In this document: in pieces, positions 44,716 through 53,876 of the stretch
Numbering within the stretch: the stretch's first letter is position 1
How the letters are laid out: each line of letters opens with the position of its first letter
Assembly (NCBI RefSeq): GCF_018598185.1
Contig: NZ_JAHESC010000002.1
Location: 186,001-250,000, forward strand
Source: Dawidia soli
GTDB lineage: Bacteria > Bacteroidota > Bacteroidia > Cytophagales > Cyclobacteriaceae
DNA length: 64,000 bases
Direction: 5' to 3'
Translations under genes and position numbers: made by a program
Notes under the pieces: model-generated
What the model was told of the DNA's origin: nothing
Database searches by the model: none
Seen by the model: only the letters and a program-made list of their open reading frames with translations

Positions 44716-45465
44716 TTAAAAGATATAACGTAATCCGACTCCTCCTTCCACACGGCTCCAACCGGGATCAATTTCTACGTCGGTGAAATATTCCAGCTCC
44801 ATAAAAGCGGAAATGGGCAATTGAAAATAGGAGTATTCAATGCCGATGACCGCCTGGGGGCCCTGTGTGAAACGCGAAGTTGAGAAATTTCCCAGATTAT
44901 TCAGATCATTCGGTCCCGGAAGCCCCCCACTTTCATATACATAATCGTACCGTAACCGCGTATTCTTCCACTCCCAGCCGGCGCCGACATAAAATTGCAG
45001 ACCGGGGGATATTACTTTGGCGTCGATGTGGTACAGAAGTTTCGCCTCCAGGATAAAGTCGGATTTTACTTTATGCGTGAGGTACGTAATGCTGGCGCCT
45101 TCGGACATGGTGTCCAGCTGTGTGTAGTAAGAGCCGAATTGCTGACGGTAGTAGTGGTTGTACAAACCGCTGGCGGGTTTGCCGGCGTCGATGGCCAGGG
45201 AAAAGTTTTTGTTGGGATAGAATTTATACGTCAGCGCGAAAGGATCGCCCAGCTTAAAACCGAAGCCGTGATAAGGATATTTGCTGTCTTCGAAAATAGG
45301 ACAGGCAACTTTCGCTTTGGCGCCTTTCACCCGTGCGGCGTTGTAGTTATAGCGGTCCCGCGTATACGAGCTTTTTTTGATGCTGCGCGATCGCGATCGT
45401 TGTGCCTGCGCGCTCAAACAAAGTGCGGCAAAAAGGATGAGGAGGATGGCCTTTTTGAAATACAT
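44716..45465 (-). CDS. Outer-membrane-type beta protein, paralogue B
   Basis: A 249-residue exported protein (signal peptide ending SAQAQ), with a basic stretch RSRSRSIKKSSYTRDRYN just after it. The rest resembles paralogue A in order and spacing: FGFKLGDPFALTYKFYPNKN, LTHKVKSDFILEAKLLYHID, GPQAVIGIEYSYFQLPISAF and a C-terminal Phe. The two therefore arose by tandem duplication. The barrel assignment rests on the strand pattern and terminal aromatic residue. The start lies 12 nt behind a -7 box. Confidence 0.72.
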   Translation of the reverse strand: MYFKKAILLILFAALCLSAQAQRSRSRSIKKSSYTRDRYNYNAARVKGAKAKVACPIFEDSKYPYHGFGFKLGDPFALTYKFYPNKNFSLAIDAGKPASGLYNHYYRQQFGSYYTQLDTMSEGASITYLTHKVKSDFILEAKLLYHIDAKVISPGLQFYVGAGWEWKNTRLRYDYVYESGGLPGPNDLNNLGNFSTSRFTQGPQAVIGIEYSYFQLPISAFMELEYFTDVEIDPGWSRVEGGVGLRYIF

Positions 45466-45470
45466 TGGAG

Positions 45471-45478
45471 CAAATATA
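45471..45478 (-). promoter_or_regulatory. -7 box before paralogue B
   Basis: TATATTTG on the minus strand is an exact TAnnTTTG box ending 6 nt before the ATG, suggesting a leaderless or near-leaderless mRNA and an internal start within the ABC-barrel run. A TTTG lies 24 nt upstream, slightly too far. Confidence 0.45.
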
Positions 45479-45501
45479 ACCGTTTTGCTCCGTTATCGCC
45501 C

Positions 45502-47274
45502 TCAAACAAACTCCTTATACTGCATTTTATGGAGCTGTGAATAATATCCCTCGCGCAACAGCAGCTCTTCGTGATGGCCGCTTTCCTTGATTTCGCCGTG
45601 ATCCAGTACCAGGATCTTGTCTGCGCGCTGGATGGTAGACAACCGGTGGGCGATAACGATCGACGTCCGGCCCGACATCATTTTAACAATGGCCTGCTGG
45701 ATCATCTCTTCTGTTTCGGTATCGACCGACGAGGTGGCCTCATCGAGCACCAGGATCTTCGGATCATATACCATGGCCCGGATAAACGAGATCAGCTGAC
45801 GCTGCCCCACCGAAAGCGTGGCGCCGCGTTCCATGACATTATACGACAGTTTGCCGGGCAGCCGCTCGATAAATTTGCGGGCGCCGACCAACTCGGCGGC
45901 ATGCCATACCATGGCTTCGGTAACGTCGGGGTTGCCGAGCGTAATATTATTAAAGATGGTGTCGCTAAACAGGAATACGTCTTGTAAAACCACGCCGATA
46001 TTGCGGCGCAGTGTGCCCAAATCGTAGTCGTTGAGGTTTACGCCGTCTACGCGGATGGTGCCCTTGTTGATTTCGTAGAACCGGTTCAACAGGTTGATGA
46101 TCGACGACTTGCCCGCACCGGTGGCGCCCACCAGCGCGATGGTTTGCCCCGCGCGTATGTGCAGGGTTATATCTTTGAGCACATAGTCGGGTTCGTTGTA
46201 CGCAAACCACACATGCTCGAACGATACTTCACCGTTCAGGTGATCGGGTTTGTGCGCGCCGTTCTTTTGTACATGCTCTTCTTCGTCGAGCAGGTTCATG
46301 ATGCGCGAGGAGCTTACAATGCCCATCTGCAAGGTATTATACCGGTCTGCGATCATGCGGATGGGCCGGAAGAACATCTGGATGTACATGATGAAGGCAA
46401 TGAGCTTGCCGATGGTGATGCCGGTCTCTTCGTAGTTGATGACCCCCTTCGCGCCGTACCACACCAGCAGGCCGATACCGGCGGCGGCAATGATCTCGGC
46501 TACGGGATAGTATACCGAATAATACAACACCGAGCGCAGGTTGGATTGTTTGTGCTCCTCGTTGATCTCTTTGAATTTTTCAAACTCACGTTTCTCGCTG
46601 CCAAAGATTTGCACGATGTTCATGCCCGTGATGTGCTCTTGTACGAACGTGTTGAGGTTTGCCACGGCGTTGCGCACATCGTTAAACGCTACCTTGATCT
46701 TCTCTTTGAAGACATACGTGCTGAGCAGCAGCAGCGGCAGCGTAGACAGGCTGAGCAAGGCCAGCCGCCAGTCCTCGTAGAACATAAAACCCAGGATGAA
46801 AATGATCTGCAGGAGGTCGCCGGCCATGGCCGCCAGACCTTCACTAAAGACATCCGAGAGTGTCTCGACATCGGAGATGGTGCGGGTAACGAGACGGCCG
46901 ATAGGGGTCTTATCAAAGAAGCGCAGCCGCAAGCCGATGATGTGTTGATACAGGCGTGCGCGGATGTCGCGGATCACTTGTTGCCCGAGCCATCCGGACA
47001 GGTATGTGTGTACGTACTGGGCAATGGAATTGATGACGAGCAGTACCAGGAGGATGACCATCATGTGCACCATGGCATCGTAGTTGCCGGTCGCGACATC
47101 TTTGTCCAGTGTATATTGGATGAGCACGGGCCGGGTGGGTGCCAGCACGCCCAGCACCAGGGTAAGCAGGATCACAGTAATGAATCGGCCCCGGTAGGGT
47201 GTCACAAATTTCATCAACCGGCTGAGCACTGACCAGTCTATAATGTTGCCGCTGCTTACTTTTTCCTTCTCCAC
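45502..47274 (-). CDS. ABC exporter half with degenerate signature (MdlB/BmrD-like)
   Basis: A 590-residue fused permease-ATPase. Walker A GATGAGKSSIINL, Walker B ILVLDEATSSVD with catalytic E512, and the switch VIAHRLSTI are canonical, but the signature reads LSVGQRQL instead of LSGGQ(Q/R)QR. In heterodimeric exporters the subunit with intact Walker B carries such a degenerate signature, leaving one active and one inactive ATP site. The complementary half is encoded convergently at 42282-44099. Paralogues B and A of the outer-membrane-type protein follow on the same strand, 36 bp away. Confidence 0.92.
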   Translation of the reverse strand: MEKEKVSSGNIIDWSVLSRLMKFVTPYRGRFITVILLTLVLGVLAPTRPVLIQYTLDKDVATGNYDAMVHMMVILLVLLVINSIAQYVHTYLSGWLGQQVIRDIRARLYQHIIGLRLRFFDKTPIGRLVTRTISDVETLSDVFSEGLAAMAGDLLQIIFILGFMFYEDWRLALLSLSTLPLLLLSTYVFKEKIKVAFNDVRNAVANLNTFVQEHITGMNIVQIFGSEKREFEKFKEINEEHKQSNLRSVLYYSVYYPVAEIIAAAGIGLLVWYGAKGVINYEETGITIGKLIAFIMYIQMFFRPIRMIADRYNTLQMGIVSSSRIMNLLDEEEHVQKNGAHKPDHLNGEVSFEHVWFAYNEPDYVLKDITLHIRAGQTIALVGATGAGKSSIINLLNRFYEINKGTIRVDGVNLNDYDLGTLRRNIGVVLQDVFLFSDTIFNNITLGNPDVTEAMVWHAAELVGARKFIERLPGKLSYNVMERGATLSVGQRQLISFIRAMVYDPKILVLDEATSSVDTETEEMIQQAIVKMMSGRTSIVIAHRLSTIQRADKILVLDHGEIKESGHHEELLLREGYYSQLHKMQYKEFV

Positions 47275-47398
47275 GGAGTTGCGATGGTCTTAAAAAATTG
47301 GTGGTGTCCCGCCTACAGACTGCGAGAACTTATGTTTGAACGCTGAAAGGCACACAGATGTTCGCCGCCCCGGCTTTTTTTGCCCGGGCGGCATATTT

Positions 47399-48637
47399 CT
47401 AGGATACAGCCTTGTAATGCAGGGTGCTGGCATTCTCTTCCTGCAAGGTGCGGGCGGCCACGCGCTGCACGTCGGCTGCCGTTACGCGATTGATGCGGCT
47501 GCCCTCTTCGTTTACCAGGTTGGCATCGCCGGAAAGCTTGGAGAAGGCCAGGTTCATGGCGCGGTTCATCACTTCCATTTCCCCAAACTCCAGGCTGGAC
47601 TCGGCTTGGTTTTTCACCTTCTCCAGTTCTTGCTCTGACACACCTTCGCGGATCAGCGTCTCGAGGATCTTGTCGACGGCCTGCTCGGCTTGCTCCAGGG
47701 TGAATCCGTCGCGCACGCGGCCGCTGATGACCAGCAGCCCTGGATCGATCGTGCCGGTGACAAAAGAAGAGATCGATGTAAAAATCTCCTGTTCCTTCAC
47801 CAGCTGTTGGTACAACCGGCTGGACTGCCCGCGGCTGAGGATGTCGCTTAACAAGTCGGCAGCGTAATAATCGTCGTCAAAACGTCCCGGCATGTGCCAT
47901 GCTTTGTACAGCGCGTTGGCGGGTACTTTGGCTTCTACCGTCGCCAGGCGCTTGCTGCGTTGGCGAGGCTCGGGGGGCAACTGCCGCGACCGGCCCTTGC
48001 CCGCGGGAATAGGTCCGAACCATTTTTCAGACAGCGCTTTGACCTGTGCCAGGGTAACGTTGCCGGCTACTACCAGAATGGCATTGTTGGGTACGTAGTG
48101 GGTAAAGAAAAAATCCTTTACGTCTTCCATCGTAGCTTCTTCAATGTGGCTGATCTCTTTGCCGATGGTGGCCCATTGGTAGGGGTGATGGTGGTACGCC
48201 AGGGGGCGAAGCTTGAGCCACACATCGCCGTAAGGCTGGTTGAGGTAGCGCTGCTTAAACTCTTCGATCACCACCTTGCGTTGCACCTCCAGTACTTTGG
48301 GGTCGAACGACAGGCTGAGCATGCGGTCGCTTTCCAGCCAGAAACCTGTCTCGAGGTTGGCGGAAGGCAACGTGAGGTAATAGTTGGTGATATCGGTGTT
48401 GGTAAAGGCGTTGTTCTCGCCACCGACGCGTTGCAGCGGTTCGTCGTAGCTCGCAATGTTGCCCGAGCCGCCGAACATGAGGTGCTCGAACAAGTGCGCA
48501 AAGCCGGTCTTTTCGGGACGTTCGTCGCGGGAGCCGACGTCGTATAGTATGTTCATGACGGCGATCTGTACGGTATGGTCCTCATGGACGATCACGCGTA
48601 GGCCGTTTTCGAGGGTGAATTCGTTGAATGTGATCAT
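47399..48637 (-). CDS. M16 family zinc peptidase
   Basis: A 412-residue pitrilysin-type protease. The inverted zinc motif HLFEH is at residues 48-52, with the third ligand Glu in VVIEEF near 125. The C-terminal half is the non-catalytic M16_C domain (about 160-340), with the active-face pattern SRLYQQLVKEQEIF. It has no signal peptide, so it is probably cytoplasmic, unlike many exported M16 members. It has a -7 box directly at its start. Confidence 0.92.
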   Translation of the reverse strand: MITFNEFTLENGLRVIVHEDHTVQIAVMNILYDVGSRDERPEKTGFAHLFEHLMFGGSGNIASYDEPLQRVGGENNAFTNTDITNYYLTLPSANLETGFWLESDRMLSLSFDPKVLEVQRKVVIEEFKQRYLNQPYGDVWLKLRPLAYHHHPYQWATIGKEISHIEEATMEDVKDFFFTHYVPNNAILVVAGNVTLAQVKALSEKWFGPIPAGKGRSRQLPPEPRQRSKRLATVEAKVPANALYKAWHMPGRFDDDYYAADLLSDILSRGQSSRLYQQLVKEQEIFTSISSFVTGTIDPGLLVISGRVRDGFTLEQAEQAVDKILETLIREGVSEQELEKVKNQAESSLEFGEMEVMNRAMNLAFSKLSGDANLVNEEGSRINRVTAADVQRVAARTLQEENASTLHYKAVS

Positions 48638-48644
48638 GTGGCGC

Positions 48645-48652
48645 CAAAAATA
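48645..48652 (-). promoter_or_regulatory. -7 box abutting the M16 peptidase gene
   Basis: TATTTTTG on the minus strand ends 8 nt before the ATG, so the mRNA would be leaderless or nearly so. No -33 TTG at normal distance. Confidence 0.45.
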
Positions 48653-48684
48653 ACAAGATCGGTGGAATTCTCTGCCGCCCGCTG

Positions 48685-51600
48685 TTATGCCGTGGGCGAA
48701 GCGGGGTTTAACGCTGGCAGCGTTATGATAAAGGTCGTGCCTTCGTCCAGCTTCGACCGTGCCTCGACCGTGCCGCCCAACTTCAGAACCGATTCTTTCA
48801 GGATGTACAGGCCCAGGCCTGAGCCTTGTGCCTGCTCGCTGGCACGGTAGAACATGTCAAAGATGTGCCCCAGGTGATGGTTGTCAATGCCGCGGCCATT
48901 ATCGCGCACAACGATGGTGTAATGCGTAGTGGTGGCGGTGAGCGAGATGCAAACGACCGGCTCGCGGTCGCCGCCAAACCAATGAAACTTGATGGCGTTG
49001 GAGATCAGGTTGTTGAGGATGATCTTAAGCCGCACAACGTCGGCTACGATGGGCTGACCACCGGTGCCGTCTTCTACATCAAATTTGATCTTGCCGTAGT
49101 TCGGCGCATACTGGTGGTCGAGCAACAGGTTCTGCACAAAGACGGTAAATAAAAATGTTTCGGGCTTTACCGGCATGCGCGTGTTGCGCGAGTAACTCAC
49201 CACCTCTTCGATAAACTTCTCCAGCTTGCGAATGCTGCGCTCCATCATGTCGAGGTATTGCTCGTGATTGGCGATGGACTTGTCCATGCGCGCCACCATG
49301 ATCAGTCCCAGTACCGATTTGAGCGGGGCGCTGAGGTCGTGCGAAGCGCTGTAGACAAAGCGGTCCAGCTCGGCGTTGCGCTGCAGCAGCTCTTCGTTGG
49401 CCTTCTGCAGATCCAACGTACGTTCTTTGATCAGGTCGTGCAGGTAGGCCTTGCGTTTTTTCATGATGGCAGCGCTGACGGCATAAGAGGCCCAGGCGAT
49501 CATGAGCGCGGCGAGGAGGATTAGAAAAATGAACTCGGCTTTTTGCCAATAGGGCTTGCCGATCGTCACGGTCGTCTCGGTGGGATCGCTCCACCCCAGT
49601 CCTGTATTTTTTTTCGCGCGTACCTGGAGCCTATGGCGGCCCGCCGACAGATCGGAGAGTGTGAGCGTATGGTCGTACATGGAGTGCCAGACGCTGTCGT
49701 CGTCCAGCCGCCACTGCATGTTGATCTTGTTCTCGGGAAAGGTGATGGGTGAGAACATCAGGGTGATAAAGGCGCCGTAGGGCGCCTGCAGGCCATGGCG
49801 AAAGCGCCGCGTCATGCCGTTCACGCTGGCATAGGTACAGAACGGCTGGGCGGTGGTGGCGTTGGTGCGGATGGACTTCGAGGCCAGGGCCAGGCCGAAC
49901 GAGGTGCCGATCCAAAGCCGGTTATACCGGTCGATGAGGATGCCGTGGTCGGTGATGGTGTTGGAGGGCAAGCCGGTGTTTTCGTCGTATAGCCAGAGGT
50001 CTCCCGTGATCACATCATAGCGCATCAGGCCATAAGAATTGGAGAAGAGTATATAGCGGTCGTCGAGCGTTTCCACCGAGCTGACGGACGAGCTGGTAAG
50101 GGGCTCGCCAAGGTCGATGCGCTGCGTGGTATGCCCGTCGTAGCGCAGCAGCCCTTCGGTGGAAGCCAGCCAGACTATATCTTTCTGTACGGCCAGGTCG
50201 TGTATATTCAGGTCGCTTTCGACGGGGAAGTTTACCGGAAGGCTGACGTTCTGGAAGGTGTCGGCTTCGTGGGACTTGAAGAAGAGGTATCCACCCGCGC
50301 CGCTGGAGGCGAGGTATATACCGTCGTCGCCTTCACGCACCAGGTTGATCTGGCTTTGTTTCAGCAACGGCACATCGTAATACCGCAGCGAGAAGTCTTG
50401 GGTCGACATCCTTTTTACACGGCGGGCGCGCCCCTGACTGAGCCAGATATTCTGCTGCTTGTCGATAAACACATCGGCGATAAAGCCGCCTTCTTTTGCA
50501 AAGTCCCATCGCTTCTTCAGCTTGTCGTGTTGGAACAGCAATACCTCGAACGACGTGCCGGCCCACAGACCCTGTTCGTTAAATTGCAGCGTTTGAAAAT
50601 ATCCATCGCGATTGAAATAGAGCAGCCGGTGTTCCCAGGCGCCGTCGCGACCGTGGTATAACCCGATCAGCGCTTCTTTGGAGCAGTAATACAACACGTC
50701 GTGTTCGGCGTCGTGGGCCATGCCTTCGATGAAGTGTGCCTGCGAGCGCATGTCGAGTACCTGGAACTGATTCTTTTGCACCAGGATCAGCCCTTTGTCG
50801 GAGGCTACCCACAGGTCGTGTTCTTTACTGCTGAAGAGGGCGCTGGCGCCGATAAAGGAATAGGGTAACTTCTCGGCGTCTTCGTAGCGGCTGCCGGGCA
50901 CCCGGTATACCTCTTCGTTAAACGTGCACACCCAAAGTGCATCGGACGTACGCAGCAGGTACGAGCAGTTGAGTGCCGGCATCAGGCGATGCACGTTCTG
51001 GATCTCGCCATGGTGCAAGGTTGCTTCATATAAACCGTCGCCGGACGCGACCAGTAATTTACCCTTCTCAAAAAGTACGTGACTGGAGTGACCCGGTAAT
51101 GTCTGGGGCAGGAGCTCAAACGTGTCGGCGTTTTTGTTAAAGCGAAATACTTTGCCGGCATACCCCGCGGCGTAGAGGTTGCCGTCCTGGTCTTCGAAGA
51201 AATTATAGGATCGTATAAATACGGGTGATCGATGTTCGGGGCCGAAATCATAACGCTTCATGGCCTTGCCATCATACCGCACGACCGCCTGGGTCTCGGC
51301 GATCCAAATGTTCTCGTGACGGTCTTCGTACAGCGTCTTGCCATACCAGATGGTGGTGTCGGTGGGATTACGGGTACCGCGCAGCAGCGAGTGAAAGATG
51401 ACGGTGTCTACCTGGTTTTCGATCTCGATGAGGTCGAGATCGGCAATCGCGAGAAGCCTGCCTTTGCGGGTGGTGAGAAAACCCTTGGCATACTGGCTAT
51501 GCAAGGCTGACCGGTAGGTCGTGAAGCGCAAGCCGTCGTATTTCACAATGCCGTCGTCGGTGGCGATCCAGAAAAAACCGAGGGAGTCCTGGGCGGTGGC

Positions 51601-51720
51601 TTTGATAACATCGCTGGGGAGCCCTTGTTCTACGCGGTATTGATGAAAGCGATACTCCTGTGCGGACAGGTCCATGACAACGAGCGAGAAAACCAGGAGG
51701 AGTGGTAGTCGGGTCAGCAT
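48685..51720 (-). CDS. Two-component propeller histidine kinase
   Basis: A 1011-residue sensor. After a signal peptide come beta-propeller repeats of the type GLPSDVIKATAQDSLGFFWI (about 25-640), a Y_Y_Y domain (about 660-740), one membrane helix (FLILLAALMIAWASYAVSA, near 755), a coiled coil, a HisKA domain with the phosphoacceptor H794 in SASHDLSAPLKS and a HATPase domain with LNNLISNAIKFHW, DNGRGID and GSGLGLYILK. Unlike hybrid HTCS proteins it has no receiver or AraC domain, so it must pass phosphate to a separate regulator, and none is adjacent. It is divergent from the E1 gene. Confidence 0.93.
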   Translation of the reverse strand: MLTRLPLLLVFSLVVMDLSAQEYRFHQYRVEQGLPSDVIKATAQDSLGFFWIATDDGIVKYDGLRFTTYRSALHSQYAKGFLTTRKGRLLAIADLDLIEIENQVDTVIFHSLLRGTRNPTDTTIWYGKTLYEDRHENIWIAETQAVVRYDGKAMKRYDFGPEHRSPVFIRSYNFFEDQDGNLYAAGYAGKVFRFNKNADTFELLPQTLPGHSSHVLFEKGKLLVASGDGLYEATLHHGEIQNVHRLMPALNCSYLLRTSDALWVCTFNEEVYRVPGSRYEDAEKLPYSFIGASALFSSKEHDLWVASDKGLILVQKNQFQVLDMRSQAHFIEGMAHDAEHDVLYYCSKEALIGLYHGRDGAWEHRLLYFNRDGYFQTLQFNEQGLWAGTSFEVLLFQHDKLKKRWDFAKEGGFIADVFIDKQQNIWLSQGRARRVKRMSTQDFSLRYYDVPLLKQSQINLVREGDDGIYLASSGAGGYLFFKSHEADTFQNVSLPVNFPVESDLNIHDLAVQKDIVWLASTEGLLRYDGHTTQRIDLGEPLTSSSVSSVETLDDRYILFSNSYGLMRYDVITGDLWLYDENTGLPSNTITDHGILIDRYNRLWIGTSFGLALASKSIRTNATTAQPFCTYASVNGMTRRFRHGLQAPYGAFITLMFSPITFPENKINMQWRLDDDSVWHSMYDHTLTLSDLSAGRHRLQVRAKKNTGLGWSDPTETTVTIGKPYWQKAEFIFLILLAALMIAWASYAVSAAIMKKRKAYLHDLIKERTLDLQKANEELLQRNAELDRFVYSASHDLSAPLKSVLGLIMVARMDKSIANHEQYLDMMERSIRKLEKFIEEVVSYSRNTRMPVKPETFLFTVFVQNLLLDHQYAPNYGKIKFDVEDGTGGQPIVADVVRLKIILNNLISNAIKFHWFGGDREPVVCISLTATTTHYTIVVRDNGRGIDNHHLGHIFDMFYRASEQAQGSGLGLYILKESVLKLGGTVEARSKLDEGTTFIITLPALNPASPTA

Positions 51721-51816
51721 GTAGCGGAATCGGAGATAAAGTTAACAGTTTCTTTATAACAACGGGCCTCGGCGCTTTATATGATTTGCGGGTCAATGGT
51801 AAGTCAAAAACTCGGT

Positions 51817-51824
51817 TAACTTTG
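51817..51824 (+). promoter_or_regulatory. -7 box for the E1 dehydrogenase gene
   Basis: TAACTTTG is an exact TAnnTTTG box, 18 nt upstream of the ATG at 51843. The nearest upstream TTTG is 28 nt away, longer than normal. Confidence 0.5.
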
Positions 51825-51842
51825 CGCCACCAGAAACCATCT

Positions 51843-53822
51843 ATGCAGTTCGATCGCCAGAAACTCTCCGACAGCGTCCTCAAGAAGCTGTACGAAAACT
51901 TGTTATTGCCCCGCCTGATTGAAGAGAAGATGCTCATTTTGCTGCGGCAAAATAAGATCAGCAAATGGTTTAGCGGCATTGGCCAGGAAGCCATAGCTGT
52001 CGGCGTGACACAAGCCCTGGAACCCGATGAGTATATTTTGCCCATGCACCGCAACTTAGGGGTGTTCACCGGCCGCAATATGCCTTTTCACCGGCTGTTT
52101 GCGCAGTGGCAGGGCACGATGAGCGGGTATACCAAGGGGCGCGACCGCTCCTTTCACTTCGGCTCGCGCGAGCACCATATTGTCGGCATGATCTCACACC
52201 TGGGGCCGCAGAACGGTGTGGCCGACGGCATTGCGCTGGCTACCCAGCTGCAAAAGGAGGGAAAGGTAACAGTCGTCTTTAACGGCGATGGCGGTACCAG
52301 CGAAGGCGATTTTCACGAAGCGCTGAACGTAGCCTCGGTATGGGACCTGCCCGTGATCTTTATTGTCGAGAACAACGGCTACGGACTGTCGACACCCAGC
52401 CGCGAACAGTTTCGCTGTGAAAGCTTTATAGACAAGGCCATTGGCTATGGCATGGAAGGGGTGCAAGTAGACGGCAATAATGTCCTGGCCGTGTATAGCA
52501 CCGTGAAGCGCCTGGCAGAGGACATGCGCAAGCGCCCGCGGCCGGTCTTGTTGGAGTGTATGACCTTCCGGATGCGAGGACATGAAGAAGCGTCGGGTAC
52601 GAAATATGTGCCGCAGGAACTGCTGGATACCTGGGCGAAGAAAGACCCGCTCGAGAACTATGAAAAGTACCTCGTGCAAAGCGGTGTGATCGACGAGGGT
52701 TATATCGCCGCGCAACGTAAACGCGTGAAACAAGAGATTGAAGCGGGTCTTGAAACAGCCTTCCAGGAAAATCACCCGGTTGCGCAAACCGAACAGGAGC
52801 TGGAAGATGTATATGCACCTTTTAAACAAGTTGTCATTGCTCCTGCTTCTGATAAGAGATCGGAAAAACGTTTTATAGACGCTATCAGCGATGGCCTGCG
52901 CCAGAGCATGGAGCGCTTTGACAACCTGGTGCTGATGGGCCAGGACATTGCCGAGTACGGCGGTGTCTTTAAGATCACCGACGGCTTTGTGGCGCGCTTT
53001 GGCAAGCATCGTGTGCGGAATACACCGTTATGCGAGTCGGCCATCCTGGGCACCGGTTTGGGGCTGTCGGTAAAAGGTATGAAGTCCATGGTAGAGATGC
53101 AGTTTGCCGACTTTGTAACAGAAGGGTTTAATCAGATCGTCAATAACCTGGCCAAGACCCATTGGCGTTGGGGCCAGGCGGCCGACGTGGTGGTGCGCAT
53201 GCCTACGGGAGCCGGCACGGCCGCCGGACCGTTTCACTCGCAGAGCAACGAAGCGTGGTTTTTTCACACACCCGGATTAAAAATAGTATACCCGTCCAAT
53301 CCCTACGACGCGAAAGGTTTGTTATGTGCAGCGCTGGAGGATCCCAACCCCGTGATGTACTTCGAACATAAATTGATGTACCGTTCGCTGAAAGACCTGA
53401 TACCCGATGATTATTATACCATAGCGATCGGCGAAGCCGCCCTGCTAAGTGACGGCGCCGACCTGGGAATTATCACCTACGGCATGGGCGTGCACTGGGC
53501 CAGGCAAACGCTGGCGTCGATGCCGCAGGTTCAGGCTTCACTGTTAGACCTGCGCACATTATTGCCCTGGGACAAGGAAGCTGTTGCCGCGCTGGTGAAA
53601 AAGACGAACCGGGTGATCATCCTGCATGAAGATACCCTCACGGGCGGTGTGGGTGCGGAGATCAGCGCCTGGATCAGCGAGCATTGTTTCCGGGACCTGG
53701 ATGCGCCGGTGGTGCGGGTGGCCAGCCTGGACACGCCGATTCCTTTTGCGCCGACGCTGGAAGATAATTTTTTACCGAAAAACAGGCTTATCGGCGCCAT
53801 CGAAACGTTACTTACCTACTAA
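51843..53822 (+). CDS. 2-oxoacid dehydrogenase E1, fused alpha and beta subunits
   Basis: A 659-residue thiamine diphosphate enzyme. The alpha part (about 1-345) has the TPP motif GDGGTSEGDFHEALNVAS (about 148) and GQEAIAVGVTQAL. The beta part (about 350-659) starts RFIDAISDGLRQSMERFDNL and contains MGQDIAEYGGVFKITDGF and GAGTAAGPFHSQSNEAWFFH. This single-chain form is common in Bacteroidota and usually serves branched-chain 2-oxo acids. The start is the ATG at 51843; the longer frame from 51702 adds unrelated residues upstream of the -7 box. E2 and E3 genes are not in the window. Confidence 0.93.
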   Translation: MQFDRQKLSDSVLKKLYENLLLPRLIEEKMLILLRQNKISKWFSGIGQEAIAVGVTQALEPDEYILPMHRNLGVFTGRNMPFHRLFAQWQGTMSGYTKGRDRSFHFGSREHHIVGMISHLGPQNGVADGIALATQLQKEGKVTVVFNGDGGTSEGDFHEALNVASVWDLPVIFIVENNGYGLSTPSREQFRCESFIDKAIGYGMEGVQVDGNNVLAVYSTVKRLAEDMRKRPRPVLLECMTFRMRGHEEASGTKYVPQELLDTWAKKDPLENYEKYLVQSGVIDEGYIAAQRKRVKQEIEAGLETAFQENHPVAQTEQELEDVYAPFKQVVIAPASDKRSEKRFIDAISDGLRQSMERFDNLVLMGQDIAEYGGVFKITDGFVARFGKHRVRNTPLCESAILGTGLGLSVKGMKSMVEMQFADFVTEGFNQIVNNLAKTHWRWGQAADVVVRMPTGAGTAAGPFHSQSNEAWFFHTPGLKIVYPSNPYDAKGLLCAALEDPNPVMYFEHKLMYRSLKDLIPDDYYTIAIGEAALLSDGADLGIITYGMGVHWARQTLASMPQVQASLLDLRTLLPWDKEAVAALVKKTNRVIILHEDTLTGGVGAEISAWISEHCFRDLDAPVVRVASLDTPIPFAPTLEDNFLPKNRLIGAIETLLTY

Positions 53823-53876
53823 AATAGAGGGGTATCGTAAAATTCAGTTATCTTAGCCTGTTTCTTTCTCCATTTT

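Noticed and set aside
46144-47232. Open frame of 362 codons on the plus strand
   Set aside because: It is antisense to the second ABC exporter, His/Asp-rich and without a family match.
47364-47392. Hairpin GCCGCCC ... GGGCGGC between ABC and M16 genes
   Set aside because: The T-run lies in the loop, not after the stem, and the stem has a mismatch, so it is not a standard terminator on either strand.
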